A program made the position numbers and the translations under genes. The notes under the pieces are model-generated. The model saw nothing but the letters and a program-made list of their open reading frames with translations, did not search any database and was not told the DNA's origin. Below, one piece after another: positions 45,322 through 57,761 of a stretch of DNA of 64,000 nucleotides. Position 1 is the first letter of the stretch, and every line of letters begins with the position of its first letter. This stretch comes from Plasmopara viticola (Eukaryota; Oomycota; Peronosporomycetes; Peronosporales; Peronosporaceae), in the NCBI GenBank assembly GCA_001695595.3, contig MBPM02000078.1, positions 124,001-188,000 on the forward strand, in the 5' to 3' direction.

Positions 45322-47404
45322 GTTAGAAATAAAATGAACACGCGAGTATACTGTTGACTTCTCATAATTTATAGATAGTACACATCTTAAGTAAAAAGAT
45401 GCTATTAAGAGCACGTATTAGCATGTGTGGCGAAAGAGGTATTTTCGCGTACAGCAGACGAATAGTTGCCTCTGATAAATTGACATTGACTTTGAGAGTG
45501 GCATTTAACAAATATTTTTATGTAAACCCATTCTCTGCCTAGCTCCCCAGTCGAAGGTATTGTTCGAGGCAGGAACGCCGTGGGACTTGATTGACTTACG
45601 CCAACCCCAGATACGTTTAATTTAGCTTTCTAGACATGCAGACACGCGTTGCAAGCGTACCTTAAAGAGTTCTGCTCAATTTGAAGCGCTAATTCTTCTC
45701 ATGGCCTCGGATACGTCCAATCTTGCCTCCTGGACATGAAGACACGCGTTCCAAGCGTACCTAAGCGAAGTCTGCTCAATTCGAAGCGCCAATTCTTCCC
45801 ACGGCCTTCCCAACTCGTACGGGAATTTTCAAATTTTGACCTGCTTAATACCCTGATCGCGACCGATCATCAATTGCCATAAATTTTGCACGCTGCTTTG
45901 GGGACCAGCGTTGTTGTCATTGAGCAAAAAGTGCATCGTTCAGACGCCTAATACTTTGAGTGGACAAGCATGTCAGATTAAGAAAAAAAATATTCGGGTG
46001 GCACGCGAGGTGACTTACGTGACTCGAGAGACGTGTGCTGATAGTCAGTGTGGAAATCACTGCAAGACAATACAACGCAACAAGTCTCTTGACCAGCGCC
46101 TTCTCACACTTTCGTGAGCAAAGGCGCCGCTTCTGGAGGTCGACTTAACAACCAGGCGGAGGCGGTTGATCAAAGCATGACTTGTATAAATGTGAAAAGT
46201 CTATGACAAGAGGTTTCACATTCAGTCAGTATCTTTTGCACGCGCCCGCAAAAATCACATCATAGAGTGGTGAATAATGGAAGTTTGGACGGCTGGATTC
46301 GCGCAAGGCCAGGTAAAAAAGTCCGCGCGGCGCCTTTCTAAAAACCTGCCTGCCAATAGACCAGTATCCGGTAGAGACGCTAAGTTGGTTGGTTGTCTTA
46401 GTCAACCGGACAAGTGACTGAAGTCCAAGCATCGGCAAATTTCTCCGATCATTTCGCAGTAAAGTAGATAAAGACCTCATTATAATGTAAAGAGTTTGCG
46501 AAAGGCTCTTATGATGAATTGGAATTGTGGCTACGGTCGCTTTCAAATCGTGCTAATCCCATGACCACAACCCAATGTCATGGTACCCGCATTCCAGTAA
46601 AAAGTGGATTACGCGAATGCTCATATTCTTCGTACAGAACATGTACGTAAAGAGACAAAGAGACAATAGATCGCTGCAAAAATAATTAATATCTAAATGC
46701 TTTGCCGAGAATGAATTACCAAATTTCCAAAAGGAGATGGTAATTAGTAATCCTCTAGACCTGTTAGCTCCACCGACTGACCGCGTGACCTGTTAGCTCC
46801 ACCGACTGACCGCGTGACCTGTAACCACGGTTGTTATGTATATAAATATGGAATGCTAATGTTTCTCATCGAAGTTGAAGCGTCCTTAGTCACGGGGTAG
46901 CGGAGTTTGATCCTTGCTGCTGCTACTCATTGCAGTTCAAAGATCAAAATCCGTTCATGATAGTCAACTTTACGAAGCATATTTTTTATATAGAATCTTG
47001 CGGCTGTGGCAAAATCGTTGTACAGAATGACCAATTTCAGTAACATCTACTATTTAACCTAATTCAAGTCTTAGGAATGGAAGAGTCACGGGCCGTTACA
47101 TATAGTTGAGCTTTTGTGGCAAACCGAAATACATACCACTCTGAAAACTGAGAAAAAAACATGTAGGCAATAAATAAGGTGAATTTTGTAGTCAATAATT
47201 TAGCGTTGAAGTTGCACACGTCGATCCCCTGGAGACGGGGAATATTGTGCGATTGTTTATCAGAAGTTCACATGTCTTCCTGCACGTGAGAGGTGTTGAA
47301 TATATTTCTAAAGTATTACTATATCTAGCTTGCAAACTTTTTTTAAGCTAGAAGCTGATATTTTAGAGTATTTCTTCCGTGTTAAAACTCAGCTTTTTAA
47401 GTAT
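45322..47404. pseudogene. Unit 6 decayed block
   Basis: Near copy of 12241-14323, including the 29-bp tandem duplication (46762-46790, 46791-46819). Decayed effector fragments at about 45960-46175 (plus) and 46635-47070 (minus). Confidence 0.45.
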
Positions 47405-48658
47405 GGGAACCGTTAAACTACCGGTACCCTTTGAATTTAGCCAATGAGATTAAACTAAAATCCACCAATGGAGCAGTTTATCTCTGTTAATGAACACAGT
47501 GTTTTTTTCAGCCAATAAAAGCGAAAGCAATACTCATCCGGTACCCATTTTTGTCAACTGCCCTATTTTTTTAAGAAATAACTTCTACTCAATATTACTC
47601 TTTTCAACATCACTCTTCTCAATATCACTCTTCTCGCACTCTTCTCGCACTCTTCTTCTTGCAATTAACACTATGCAACCCCCTAGAGTGCTCTCGTACA
47701 GCACTCTGGAAGAGGCAAAGTCGGCGATTCTCATGCACGCGCGCGCTCAAGGTTATGAGTTTTGTGTTTGCTGTTTATATCTGGTTCATTCCATCCCGAT
47801 CGTTCGATTAGAATAGGTTACACTGAAAATCTACCTGACGCACCCGTAAGGACTGTAATGAAGTTGGCCATCGAGACCTCGAAGCCGCGAAAATCGACCT
47901 CGGCGTTTTTTCCATAGCTGCGTTGGACACCAAATCGAATCAGCAGGTGCATACAAAGCTAACGTGATGCACGATAAACACACACAGATTTTATTTTGGC
48001 TTCGACTGTTAAACATTTGTCCAGGAAAGCATTTGCGAGGATTGCACGGCATTTGGTCCACCAACATCAAGGTGATCTACAACAGTAGCGTCGCATTGTC
48101 AATGAGCAAGGTATGACAAATTGTCTTTCAACATTGTCTTGCCTGGTTGTCTGGGATCCCGAGGCGCTTGACTGATTGGTAGTGTGATAACGCATTCGCA
48201 ATGTGTCTGTAATTACTTTAAAAGCGAGACGTGGCGACCTACAGCAAATGACACACATTATTATACAAGGCATGGAGCCATATTACAGATGCCTTGCTTA
48301 CATTTACCGCCCAATTGTTCATGTGACGATGGTATTCCTTTCCGCAAGCGCAACTCACAATCAGCAGTAGCAACACCCAGAAAGACGACGTAAAGGAAGG
48401 CGCATTTCGATAACTTGTTCAGTGCTGCTTTCATTAACAGAAAAATATTGCTCTCATCGACGAAATTGCTCCTTTTTTATTGGCTAAAAACAGGGGAACC
48501 GGCAGTTTATGAAAAAGGGGTACCGGATGGGTATTGCTTTCTCTTTTATTGATTGAAAAAATACTGTGTTCATTATCAGAGATAAACTACTCCCATTGAT
48601 GGATTTAGTATAATCTCATTGGCTTAAATCAAAGGGTACTGGCAGTTTAACGGTTCCC
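47405..48658 (+). mobile_element. MULE-like DNA transposon, unit 6
   Basis: 1254 bp, differing from the unit 2 copy by a few single bases. FAR1-like ORF 47673-47816, also 47 codons. Confidence 0.75.
48261..48434 (-). CDS. Small secreted-type ORF in MULE element, unit 6
   Basis: 57 codons plus stop, same predicted protein as the unit 2 copy. Confidence 0.4.
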   Translation of the reverse strand: MKAALNKLSKCAFLYVVFLGVATADCELRLRKGIPSSHEQLGGKCKQGICNMAPCLV

Positions 48659-49099
48659 TTAAGTAATACTATATATACTGGCCTTATGCGGTTGCACATT
48701 ATTCTTACTATTTTGAATACGTCACATGTACGATGATGATGATTCTGCATTCATCTCGCGACATTTCATAAGCAGCTACAAAAGTCTAAGCACGTAAACA
48801 GAAGATCAACATTTCAGATAAATGTGTCATACAGGAATCAGCTGAGCTATTTATACTCGACAGGGAGAAGGAAAAATATTTTCGGATCTTCAAAGATGCT
48901 GTATAATCTTCGTAGACATTATTCTACAAGAAATTTTAGGGCAATGATACCAGTAGGTGAGAAACCATAGTGGAATTCGATGCGGTAGTACCAATGCCAC
49001 GATAAACTATACATTCGAAAGTTGGTAATTTTCTGTCGAGTTTAGTATTTCGGCTTCTTCGAAAACTCTTTCAATAATCAGGTGCCGAAACACCGCCAA

Positions 49100-50641
49100 T
49101 AAGAGCAAGCCCGGCTTATATTGCATCGTGGTAAGTGCGCTTCTCATCACGACCAGCAGCCAAATAGCTGCAGACACCAACCAGACTGAGCCTCTGCAGT
49201 CACCTCACAATGAGTTTGTGGTCTCTAGTGGTACATTTGACGAGATCATGCCTCTTAGAGAAGGTCGTGACCCACACGACAATTTAGCGCTCTATGAAGA
49301 AGCTAAATAATCCTGCTCACCTTCAGGTCCACGCACTTTCTTGGGATAACTAAAACACACTATGCTGAAATCGTTCAATTGAGATGAAGAAGATGTGGTT
49401 GCAGCAGCTGTAAAACTGGTCGAAAATGATAGATAATGGATGCCTCTGTTGAAGGCCAAAACCAGCAAACACTAGCGCATTCTCCCGACGTCTAACAATG
49501 TGAATGGACAAGTATTGCATGTTTTGCCACGTCCGCAAAAAACTATAGTGTCGGTGGCAAGCACTCTGCCATTAGCATTGGCAAAGCGACTGGACAGAGG
49601 TGAGCCGATAGTTATGATAGAAAATACCGCAAGAACTAGAACGCAGCACGACTACCAATTCTCGCCTTTAAGCTCTTCCAACACAAGCGTCACCGCTCCT
49701 GAAGGCCGGCTCACTAACAAGGCGTTAGAGTTTGACGTGAACAAATTCCTCGACGAGGTGGAGATCAAAAACAGTAAGCGCCAACGCATCGATTCGCGCC
49801 TTTCATTGTGGATGGACAAGCATTGTTTGCTTTGCCAAATGTAGAAGAAGATCCGATGTGGGTGGCAAGTAATGTGCCGTTTCTATTAGCGGGCAGACAA
49901 GAGAGAAAAGCGCCGACATTCAATCTGGATCCGCTGCAGAGATAATGAAGAAGCACGACTTCCGACCCACGACCTCACGCTATTCCACGAGTGATCCTGA
50001 TGGTCAAATCCACAACCAGCTGGTGCCTGAGAAGGCGTTCGAGTTTGGTACGAACAAACACTTTGACGAGAAAATTCTTTTAGTCGAGCATCATTTGCAC
50101 TTGCGCGAAGCAAAAGATAAATTGCGCATCCTGCGACGATAATTGGTCAGAGCGTCCCTACAGATTGGACGACTGAAAACCCACTGTGCTAAAAAACTGT
50201 CAGGTGCTGAAAAGGTATATATATATTCACGTGGCGTTTCTTAAGGCCTTCAGCTTACAGATATACACAAGAGACGGCCAAGACGATTAGCATAATCGAA
50301 TGGACTAGTGACGCAACTCCAAGCAACGGCCATCTTTGTAGAACGTTAAAGAGTCTGTAAAATAGCAGTCACTACAGGAGTTGAAGCGAATATTGGAACC
50401 AGGTTTTAGTTACTTGCTGGGAAATGGAATGGTAGTGCTGCACAACCATTAGATTATTTTTAAGGAGGCCTATACTGTAAAGTTGCTCATCATCTACGAG
50501 CTATTCTACGATTTTTGCCACAGCCGTTTATATTTGTTAAAAAAGCTGCCTCGTAAAATTTACCGCTCAAATTGGATCGTGAAGCTCTCACCCCCAAATC
50601 GTGGCAGCAGCAATCATCCAATTACAATACCCCATGACTGA
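49100..50641 (+). pseudogene. Plus-strand effector paralogue, unit 6
   Basis: Same version as units 3 and 4, with the AAAAAACT form of the first repeat seen in unit 2. Start codon lost; stops and frameshifts as in unit 3. Confidence 0.8.
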
Positions 50642-51657
50642 GGACGCTACAATCCGATATATAACATGAATGCTTCACGACAAGATACTGAGCAATTGTG
50701 GTGCGACGATTGATACAGTCAGTCGGTGAAATTTATAGGTATTGTAATAGATAACATACAACAAACTTCGGAAGATTCGGCAAAGAGTTGATAAGTAAAT
50801 GAGTTTTGCGACAATAAACTTTATTTTACGCTGGATAAGGTCTTTACTCGTGATCCTCTATTTTTAGTGTCCATTCGCTCACCCATAATCTGCGCAGCTA
50901 TTAGGCATGAACGCCGCGAGAGTTTGATACTTGTACGGAAACTCTTGATGTCATTAAGCTGCCTCTCATCCCGACCATTAACTACCATTGGTTTCCGAAA
51001 CTTTCAGTTAAGACTACTATAAGTTTCCGTAACTTTTAGACGCAGCTTCAATTCGTGTTGTTTTAGTCAAAGCGCATCGATCTGACACCTGACAAGTTAA
51101 GTTGACAAGTATTCTCCACTTTATCGGAGCAAGAAAAAGGTCTGGTGTTTGATGTGACTGGAGGGACGTCTGCCGACTATTATCATGTAGAACACTGCAG
51201 TTTTTTTCGCCGCAGCAGGACTACCGACCCCTTCCACTTTTCGCGATTGCCGCCGCCGGGGTCGACGCATTAAGCTTAAATGGCATAGAAGTTTATAATC
51301 CAATCAGTACTTCATACGTTTGCACGAAGGAAATTACCCCGCACGGTGGTGACTAAGTAAGTAGTGGATACGATGATCTATCCAATGCGATGGTCTGAAG
51401 TATGGTTCTGAGAACTCGGAAGTCGAAAATCAGGCCACGAAAAATCTACATTTTATACTTAAAGAACGTGTACATACAGCGAGCGACATCAAAACAACAA
51501 ATATCAAAACACTTTGCCGCCAATTGATGTGGTTGTTACATCTGGAACCCAATCTCTTTCATTACGCTACTTAATATTCCATCTACTGCCTTCAAGATCT
51601 GAAGACTCTGGGTCCAATCGTAAAGACTCGACGTTACATGTTGAAGTCGTAACGTCC
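50642..51657. pseudogene. 3' spacer of gene 7
   Basis: Close to the spacers of units 4 and 5, with the decayed plus-strand fragment at about 51095-51285. No open gene. Confidence 0.4.
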
Positions 51658-53214
51658 TTAATCATGTGGTATTGAAATTGGACGCTTGCTGCTGACACCG
51701 TCGAAAATTGAAAGCTTCACGATCCAATCTGGGCGACGAACTTTACGTGGTAGTTTATCGTATAGAGACTTATGGCTGTGACTAAATTCGTAAAACAACT
51801 CGTACATGATGATCAGCTTTACATGATAAGCCTCCTGCAAATTATCCAGATTATCTGGCAACACCAGCTTCCCGTTCCTTAGCAAAACTTTCACATCTGG
51901 TCTCAACAACACTTTCAAATTTTCATGTGACTGCTGAGTTACCAAATTTGCGAGCATTGCAACAGAACGGCCGTCGCTTGGACTCGAGTGAAATTGCCTT
52001 TCAGCCATATTGATCATTTTAGCTGTCTCAACCGGATACTGGCAAAATGGTAAATTGAAGGCCTCGAGAAACGCTTTGTGGATTGTTTCTACTTTAACCG
52101 TCAACGGAAGAGATTCATGCACGAAGGGGTTGTCTTCAACCGTCAAAATTTCCGGAACGCTTTGACCACTCATCGTCGCGGGATGCGCAGATTTATCATT
52201 TCCTCCTCGCAAGTGCAAATGGTGCCCAACTAAATGTGAATTTACCTCGTCAATGTTATTGTACATACCTAATTTTAATGCCTCCTGGGTGATCAGCTGG
52301 TGATCAAGTCGATCAATAGGAGCAGCGGCGCTAGTAGAGAAGGAGCCTGGAGGCGTGGGTCGGAAGTCGTGGTGCATCAAAAAATTAGCAGCATTGTTCA
52401 TAATGACTGTCGATGGATCACTGTTCAGTCTTTTTACCAATACGAAAGGCGCATTCTTTGCCACCCACACCGGAGCTTGCTCTAGATCTGGCATAGCGTA
52501 AAATTCTTGTTCGTTATTAGTGAAAAGTGTCGGGCCGACGTGCTGGTGCTTGCTGTTTCGGACCTCCACTTCGCCAGGGTGTTTGATCATGTCAAAGTCC
52601 AACGCTTTCTTGTCGAGTCGAACATTAGAAGAGGCAACACTGCTCATGGAAGGGCTGGAAAGTGCAAGTTGTAAGTCTTGCTGGGCTCTACTTCTTGCAG
52701 TATTTGCCATAATGACGGGCGGCTCACCTCTGTTCACTCTTTTGGCCAATACAGATGGTAAGTTGCTTGCCGCCGACACTAAAACCTGTTTTGGATTCGG
52801 CAAAGCATACAGTGCTTCTTCATCCAGATCGATAGGCGTCGGGTCCATGCGCCTGCGCTTGCTAATTTCGGCCTTTAACCTGGGCATCAATTCATGATGG
52901 TCTTTAAGTGCCTTTGCAGCTTGTGCGATCACATCTTCGGTATCCGCATTCATCGCAACCTTTCGTTTCACACCGACGTGATCTAGCTCCTTTAAGAAAT
53001 TGCGTGTAGCTGGAGGTCCGCGCTCTTCATTGAGCGCTAAGTCGTTCTGTGGGACACGACTTTCTTGAAGAGACAACACCTCATCGACTGTGCCACTAGA
53101 CGCCACAAAACCATTACTAAGGGCGTGCAGAGGCTCGCTTTGGCTGGACTCTGCAGCGATATGGCTGCTTGCCTTGACGAGAAGCGCAATTATCGCGCAA
53201 TATAGGCCGCACAT
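51658..53214 (-). CDS. Secreted RxLR-like effector candidate, copy 7
   Basis: 518 codons from the ATG at 53214. The signal peptide has an extra residue (ASSHIAAE), RVPQ falls at 53-56 and EER at 63-65. The last 55 codons and the 3' flank match copies 2, 4, 5 and 6, but further upstream the sequence is the most diverged of the array, for example NNEQEFYAMPDLEQ where the others have MKEQEFYALPNLKE. DLDEEALYALPNP is shared with copy 1. This is a chimera of a homogenised 3' end and an older body. The promoter is also diverged. Confidence 0.8.
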   Translation of the reverse strand: MCGLYCAIIALLVKASSHIAAESSQSEPLHALSNGFVASSGTVDEVLSLQESRVPQNDLALNEERGPPATRNFLKELDHVGVKRKVAMNADTEDVIAQAAKALKDHHELMPRLKAEISKRRRMDPTPIDLDEEALYALPNPKQVLVSAASNLPSVLAKRVNRGEPPVIMANTARSRAQQDLQLALSSPSMSSVASSNVRLDKKALDFDMIKHPGEVEVRNSKHQHVGPTLFTNNEQEFYAMPDLEQAPVWVAKNAPFVLVKRLNSDPSTVIMNNAANFLMHHDFRPTPPGSFSTSAAAPIDRLDHQLITQEALKLGMYNNIDEVNSHLVGHHLHLRGGNDKSAHPATMSGQSVPEILTVEDNPFVHESLPLTVKVETIHKAFLEAFNLPFCQYPVETAKMINMAERQFHSSPSDGRSVAMLANLVTQQSHENLKVLLRPDVKVLLRNGKLVLPDNLDNLQEAYHVKLIIMYELFYEFSHSHKSLYDKLPRKVRRPDWIVKLSIFDGVSSKRPISIPHD

Positions 53215-54240
53215 GTCCACTGCAAATCAAACTCAGTGAAAAGGCTATACAGGATTGATAGGTAAAAAGTCTACCGGCCAAGTAAATAAATACGTATAGA
53301 CTATCGATTATTCTTCTGGGTTAGCTAGAGTACAGATTTTATGCACAAAGGTGCAATTTATTTGTCATTCTCATGGTTGGCGCATACGAAGGCAACCGAA
53401 AAGTTGCCTTTTCAGAATTGACATCGATCTTATGAGTGGCATTCAACAAATGCATATATGCTTAGCCTAGCTACTCAGACGAAGGGGTTGTCCGAGGCAG
53501 GAACGCCATGGGACTTTACTCACTCACACCAACTCGTATATGTACTTCATATTTTGATTGCGACCGATCATCAATCACAGCTTTAAAGGCCAGCGTTGTG
53601 GTCATTTGAGCAAAAAGCGCAATGATCGGAAGTCTAACAATTTAAGTGGACGAGCATGTCAGAGCAAGAAAAACATCTCATGTAGGTGGCACGCGAGGTG
53701 ACTTGCGTGACTCGAGAGACGTGTGCTGATATGAAAATTACTACAAGAAAACACAACGCAACAAGTCTCTTGACCCGCGCCTTCAGATTTTTTCATGATT
53801 GACACCGCCGCTTCTGAAGGTCGAATTAACAACTAGTCGGTTGATCTAAAAGCGTTGAAGTATGATTTGTAAAAATGTAAGAAGTCTTTGACAAGATGTT
53901 TAACATTCAGTCCGTATCTTATGCACGCGCCCAAAAAAAGACTACGCACAGTGGTAAATGGTTGAAACTTTTGACGGCTGGAGTCGTGCAAGGCCAGGTA
54001 AGAAAATCCGCTCGGCGCTTTATGTAGACGTCCAGCCTACCAATCGACCAGTTTTTACTAGAGACGCTAAGATGGTTGGTTGTCGTAGTCAGACGCGAGT
54101 GACTCATGCGTAAGCAATGGCGAATTTTTTTCGATCAATATCGAGCACGGCTGATTAAGATTTATTATTAAGCCGAAATTGTTGGGCCGGTTAGCATAAA
54201 AGCGTAGAGGGTTTGCGGGAGACCGGATGCACCGCTTTTA
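53215..54240. pseudogene. Unit 7 upstream and decayed block
   Basis: Diverged promoter region, then the plus-strand effector fragment at about 53640-53850 and sequence matching 4580-4940 of unit 1. It stops where the minus-strand 3'-end fragment would begin. No gene. Confidence 0.45.
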
Positions 54241-54344
54241 AACGTAAGAAATCGAATCGTTATATTATAGGTGTACTTAACGCTATCACCAAAGCAAAAG
54301 CTTAAGCTTTCAAAATGTTGGTTAAGAGAGCCCGTCACCGTCTT

Positions 54345-55300
54345 AATTGACAATGATCAGGCCGAGTACATGTCGTTGTGTACCAGCAAGCATTCAGCCA
54401 AAGAGCTATAAGGCTTTGACCGCATTGTCGACCGATCCCCTTCCGTTGCTGACTGCTAAGCCGACAACTACAATCCTGATACGCATGAGTTGTCAACGCT
54501 CTTGGTATTTTGTTGACCAAATCGCGTGACCACGTCGTCGATGAAGCGAGTCTTCTTGATCATCAATATTCCCGCTGACCTGTCGTGATCGATTTTCATA
54601 CCCAAATTGAATTCCGCCTTACCCAGCTCCTTCATCTTAAAAGCATTCTCGAGTACTTCCTTTACGTGATTTAATTCCTTGCTGGTTGTTGCTGCGACAA
54701 TCATGTCATTCACATATAGTCAGTCCAACGTGGGCAAAACCTTCTTCGATACTCTTGACATAAACACATTGATCTTCCCAAGCAACTCTTCAAGCCATTC
54801 CCGACAAAGACACCATGTATAATTTTTTTCCAAGCACTTGCTGCTTGCTCCAGTCCATAAAATACCTTGTTAAGTTGAGATATGTATCTTGAGCATTGTC
54901 GACACCAAGCGGAGCTTCCATAAAATTGTTGTCCGTCAACACATTATAATGTAAAGCCGTGTCGACGTCCAGCTGTTCCATTTGATAGTCGCATTCAGCT
55001 TATACTGCGGGAATTTTTCGGACCGAATTTATGTTGGCACTCGGGGAACAAGTCTCGAAAAATCCGACGCCATGCTTCCGCTCGAAACCTTTTGCGACCG
55101 GTCGTACCAATTTTGTCGCACGATAGCGCCATTCTGATCACGATTCTTGGCAAAGATTCATTATGACCCAATTGTGCGTCCAATCTTTCCTCGTGGCTTC
55201 AGTATCTACATTTGTTTCTCTTCATGAAAGTGAAGCTCAGCATCCATTGCTTCACGCCACTTTATTGTGTCGTCGCTTATCATTGCTTCAGCATACGTAG
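54345..55300 (-). pseudogene. copia reverse-transcriptase fragment
   Basis: Recognisable pieces in shifting frames: VAKGFERKHGV (about 55070-55090), QLDVDTA (about 54960-54980), and an active-site motif reading YVND near 54710 in place of the catalytic YVDD. SLAECLL and, after a frameshift, TRPD close the fragment. Confidence 0.7.
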
Positions 55301-55721
55301 TCGGCGAGTCCGTATCTTCGTCAACACTCACGGCGTAGGCAAGAAGGGTTCCGCTATTTGTCTATCGTCGTCAATCCTAGCGCGCCTCGGAGTCGGTGGA
55401 CCCTCTCTGACTTCTGCCGATTCGTCATCACCGAGGCCGTTTTCTTAACATTGGCACCGGCTCACGTCTCATTCTTGCTCGCTCCATCGCAGGCCGAAAC
55501 ACCACACGTTTTTCTTGTTGCACTTGAGACGTTCGGTGATACTCCGTTACATTCAGCCTACTTCATTCAGGGCTCTCAGAACGCATTGGCCGCTGTACAA
55601 CGGCGCTTGGCGTACGATTTATACCATCCATTTGATACCCGCGATTGTCTCTTCGACAGCTCCCATGGGATCGTCTGAAACTGGCTTTTGATCTTCTGAC
55701 TTCATCACCATTATTCGTTAC

Positions 55722-56522
55722 TCAAACAATTGGTTCCGGCTTGAGCTCTTGCGTGTCGTAATTGCCGCTCACCTCACGCTCATCCAATTTTACAGAGCAG
55801 GTCACTTTGGTCTTGTCATGCTCCATGTAAAACAGGCGATAGCCCTTGACGTTCTCTGCGTATCCAAGAAACATACACTTGAAGCTCTTGGGTTCCACTT
55901 TGGTCCGTTTCACATCGTCAGTATGAGCGTAGCCTTGCGAACCAAATACGCGCAGATGATCTATTCGAGGCTTCATTTTGAAAACTAACTCGTACGGCGT
56001 GATGTCAGGATGGATCGTATTGATTAAATAGACCGCTGTATTTACCGCTTTCGCCCACCAATCCATTATAACGCTCTTGTAGTGTAGCATGCTGCGGGCC
56101 TTCTCCATGATAGTCCTCTTCATACGCTCCGCGACTACGTTCTGCTGAGGGCTGTATAAATCGGAGCGCTGGTGTTCAATGCCGCTCTGTTTACATATTT
56201 CAGCCACTTTCTTGTTTACAAATTCGCTTCCGTTGTCGGATCCCAAGCACCTTAGTCGTGCGCACCACTGGTTTTCGTATAATGTTAGGAACTCTTTGAA
56301 CTTGCCAGCCACTCCACGCTTGCTCTCGATCAAAAAATACGCAACATATCGTGAAAAATCATCCACAAACGTGAGAACGTACTTTGCACCACCCTTCGGG
56401 GAAGTCCTCATTGGACCCACGACATCGGTGTAAACACGCTCCAGCACACGTGTCGTCTTCGTCATCGAACGAGACGAAAACACCGTGGCTGTCTGCTTGC
56501 CCTTCAAACACCCGGTACACAA
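55722..56522 (-). pseudogene. copia integrase fragment
   Basis: 266 codons open. The end of the zinc region (CTGCLKGKQ) is followed by the three catalytic carboxylates: D in VYTDVVGP, D in GSDNGSEF, and E in QQNVVAERMKR, where the usual glycine of QQNGVAER is V. The region after it continues into the typical YELVF and LRVFGS segments. Confidence 0.8.
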
Positions 56523-57104
56523 TGTTTCTACAATTCGTTTGATAACTTCAATATCATTAGTTAATCGCCGTGTCCTGATCAGCGCATCCTAGCTGGGGGC
56601 CCCGTGCGGGCATGCCAAAACTCTCACTGATTGCCAGCCCCAGATAATCTAACTCGACATACTTCTTTTTGCTCACAGTCAAGAAACTACGACTTCTCAA
56701 CTTTTGTACCTGACGCAATTGCTTGCTTCTTTCCCGCATGACGCATGATGAAATCGAAAAGTACACACTCATACCACGATCTGTCAGCTTGCCAACCGAC
56801 AGCAACCTTCTGTCGAGTACGAGAATGTGCAGAATTATAACCATGCGAACACCCGACCGTCCACACAAGTCAGTTCCACCGTACCGGCCCCTTTAACGAG
56901 CAACTTCTTCCCGTCTGCAATCGTAACTTCGACGCTAACTCTTAAGCCCTTGTAATCAAACAAGTCTCCTCTGTGTGGGGTCATGTGGAAAGTTTGCTTC
57001 ATTGTCAATCAGCCATCCTGATGACTTCCCTTCACCAACAGCAGATACCGTGCCTTCTCTTCTGAATCTTTTACCGACCGGGCAGTTCCGCTTCATGTGT
57101 ACTA

Positions 57105-57761
57105 ACTAGTCACAGTAGATGCACTTGCCCTCGAATCTGCCGTTATTGCGTGGAAGACCACTCTTTCTACCATTGTCTCGTCCACCTCTTAATGTTCTCG
57201 CATTTCTATTTACGCGAAACGCTTCTTCCGTAGCTTCTTTCCTTTGCAGCTTCTCTGATTCTTTAAGCAGCTTCTCCTTCACTTCAATCATCGACAAAAT
57301 CAAGTCATACTTCGAATCAGACTGCTGAGAAGTACCACCAGCTGGCGTGACTCATCAATTCGCTCTCCCGTAGTCTGTAGTCCCAGTACTAGCTCGTCAA
57401 AAGAGCCCAGATGCTCTACCATGCTTGTTCCACCTTCCATCTTGAACTCATGTAGTCGACGAGTCATCACAACACGATTGTGAAGAGTCGAGCGATTGTA
57501 GAAACCGCGGAGGGTTCCCCACGCCTCCATAGCACGCGTAGCCGACCGAATCTTGGTCTGGTGCTTGATCTCGACGCCTTGAGCGATGATGCCGTAGCGC
57601 CTTGGCATTGTTAACAAGCCATGCCGCCGTGACGTCACTCTCTTTCTTGACGGCCATGATGTGCCCTGGAAACCCTTCCGCACCAGGGTTATCCTCATGT
57701 TAAACTCCCAGTGATATTAGTTATCACTTCCTAGGAGAACTTCGTTACGCTTGTTAGCCAT
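57105..57761 (-). pseudogene. copia gag fragment with zinc knuckle
   Basis: Starts with the MANKRNEVLLGSDN stretch, typical of copia Gag, and meets a stop after 14 residues. A longer open part (57300-57698) covers the middle of Gag. A CX2CX4HX4C zinc knuckle follows near 57075-57120, but one of its positions is a TAG stop. Confidence 0.7.

Larger units (their letters stand above)
42368..50641. repeat. Array unit 6
   Basis: Near copy of unit 2 from about 44890 to 48700 at a distance of 33081 bp, then a plus-strand pseudogene of the unit 3/4 version. The spacer and gene 6 are mosaics. Confidence 0.85.
50642..54240. repeat. Array unit 7 (truncated edge unit)
   Basis: Spacer, gene 7, a diverged upstream region and part of the decayed block. 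Similarity to the other units fades at about 54240, close to the start of the copia remnant. It has neither the MULE-like element nor LINE-derived inserts. Confidence 0.8.
54345..57761 (-). mobile_element. Decayed Ty1/copia retrotransposon
   Basis: Gag, protease, integrase and reverse-transcriptase regions follow each other on the minus strand in the copia order, all broken by stops and frameshifts. The first ATG is at 57761. The 3' part is lost: sequence ends just after the TRPD motif of RT, so RNase H and the 3' LTR are missing. I could not identify a 5' LTR or primer-binding site in 57762-58020. Confidence 0.8.

Noticed and set aside
1030..54240. CRISPR array or prokaryotic operon
   Set aside because: The repeat period is 8 kb, there are no short spaced repeats, and the gene structure and retroelements are eukaryotic.
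55212..55678. Plus-strand frames across the copia element
   Set aside because: Antisense to the integrase-RT interval of a minus-strand retroelement.
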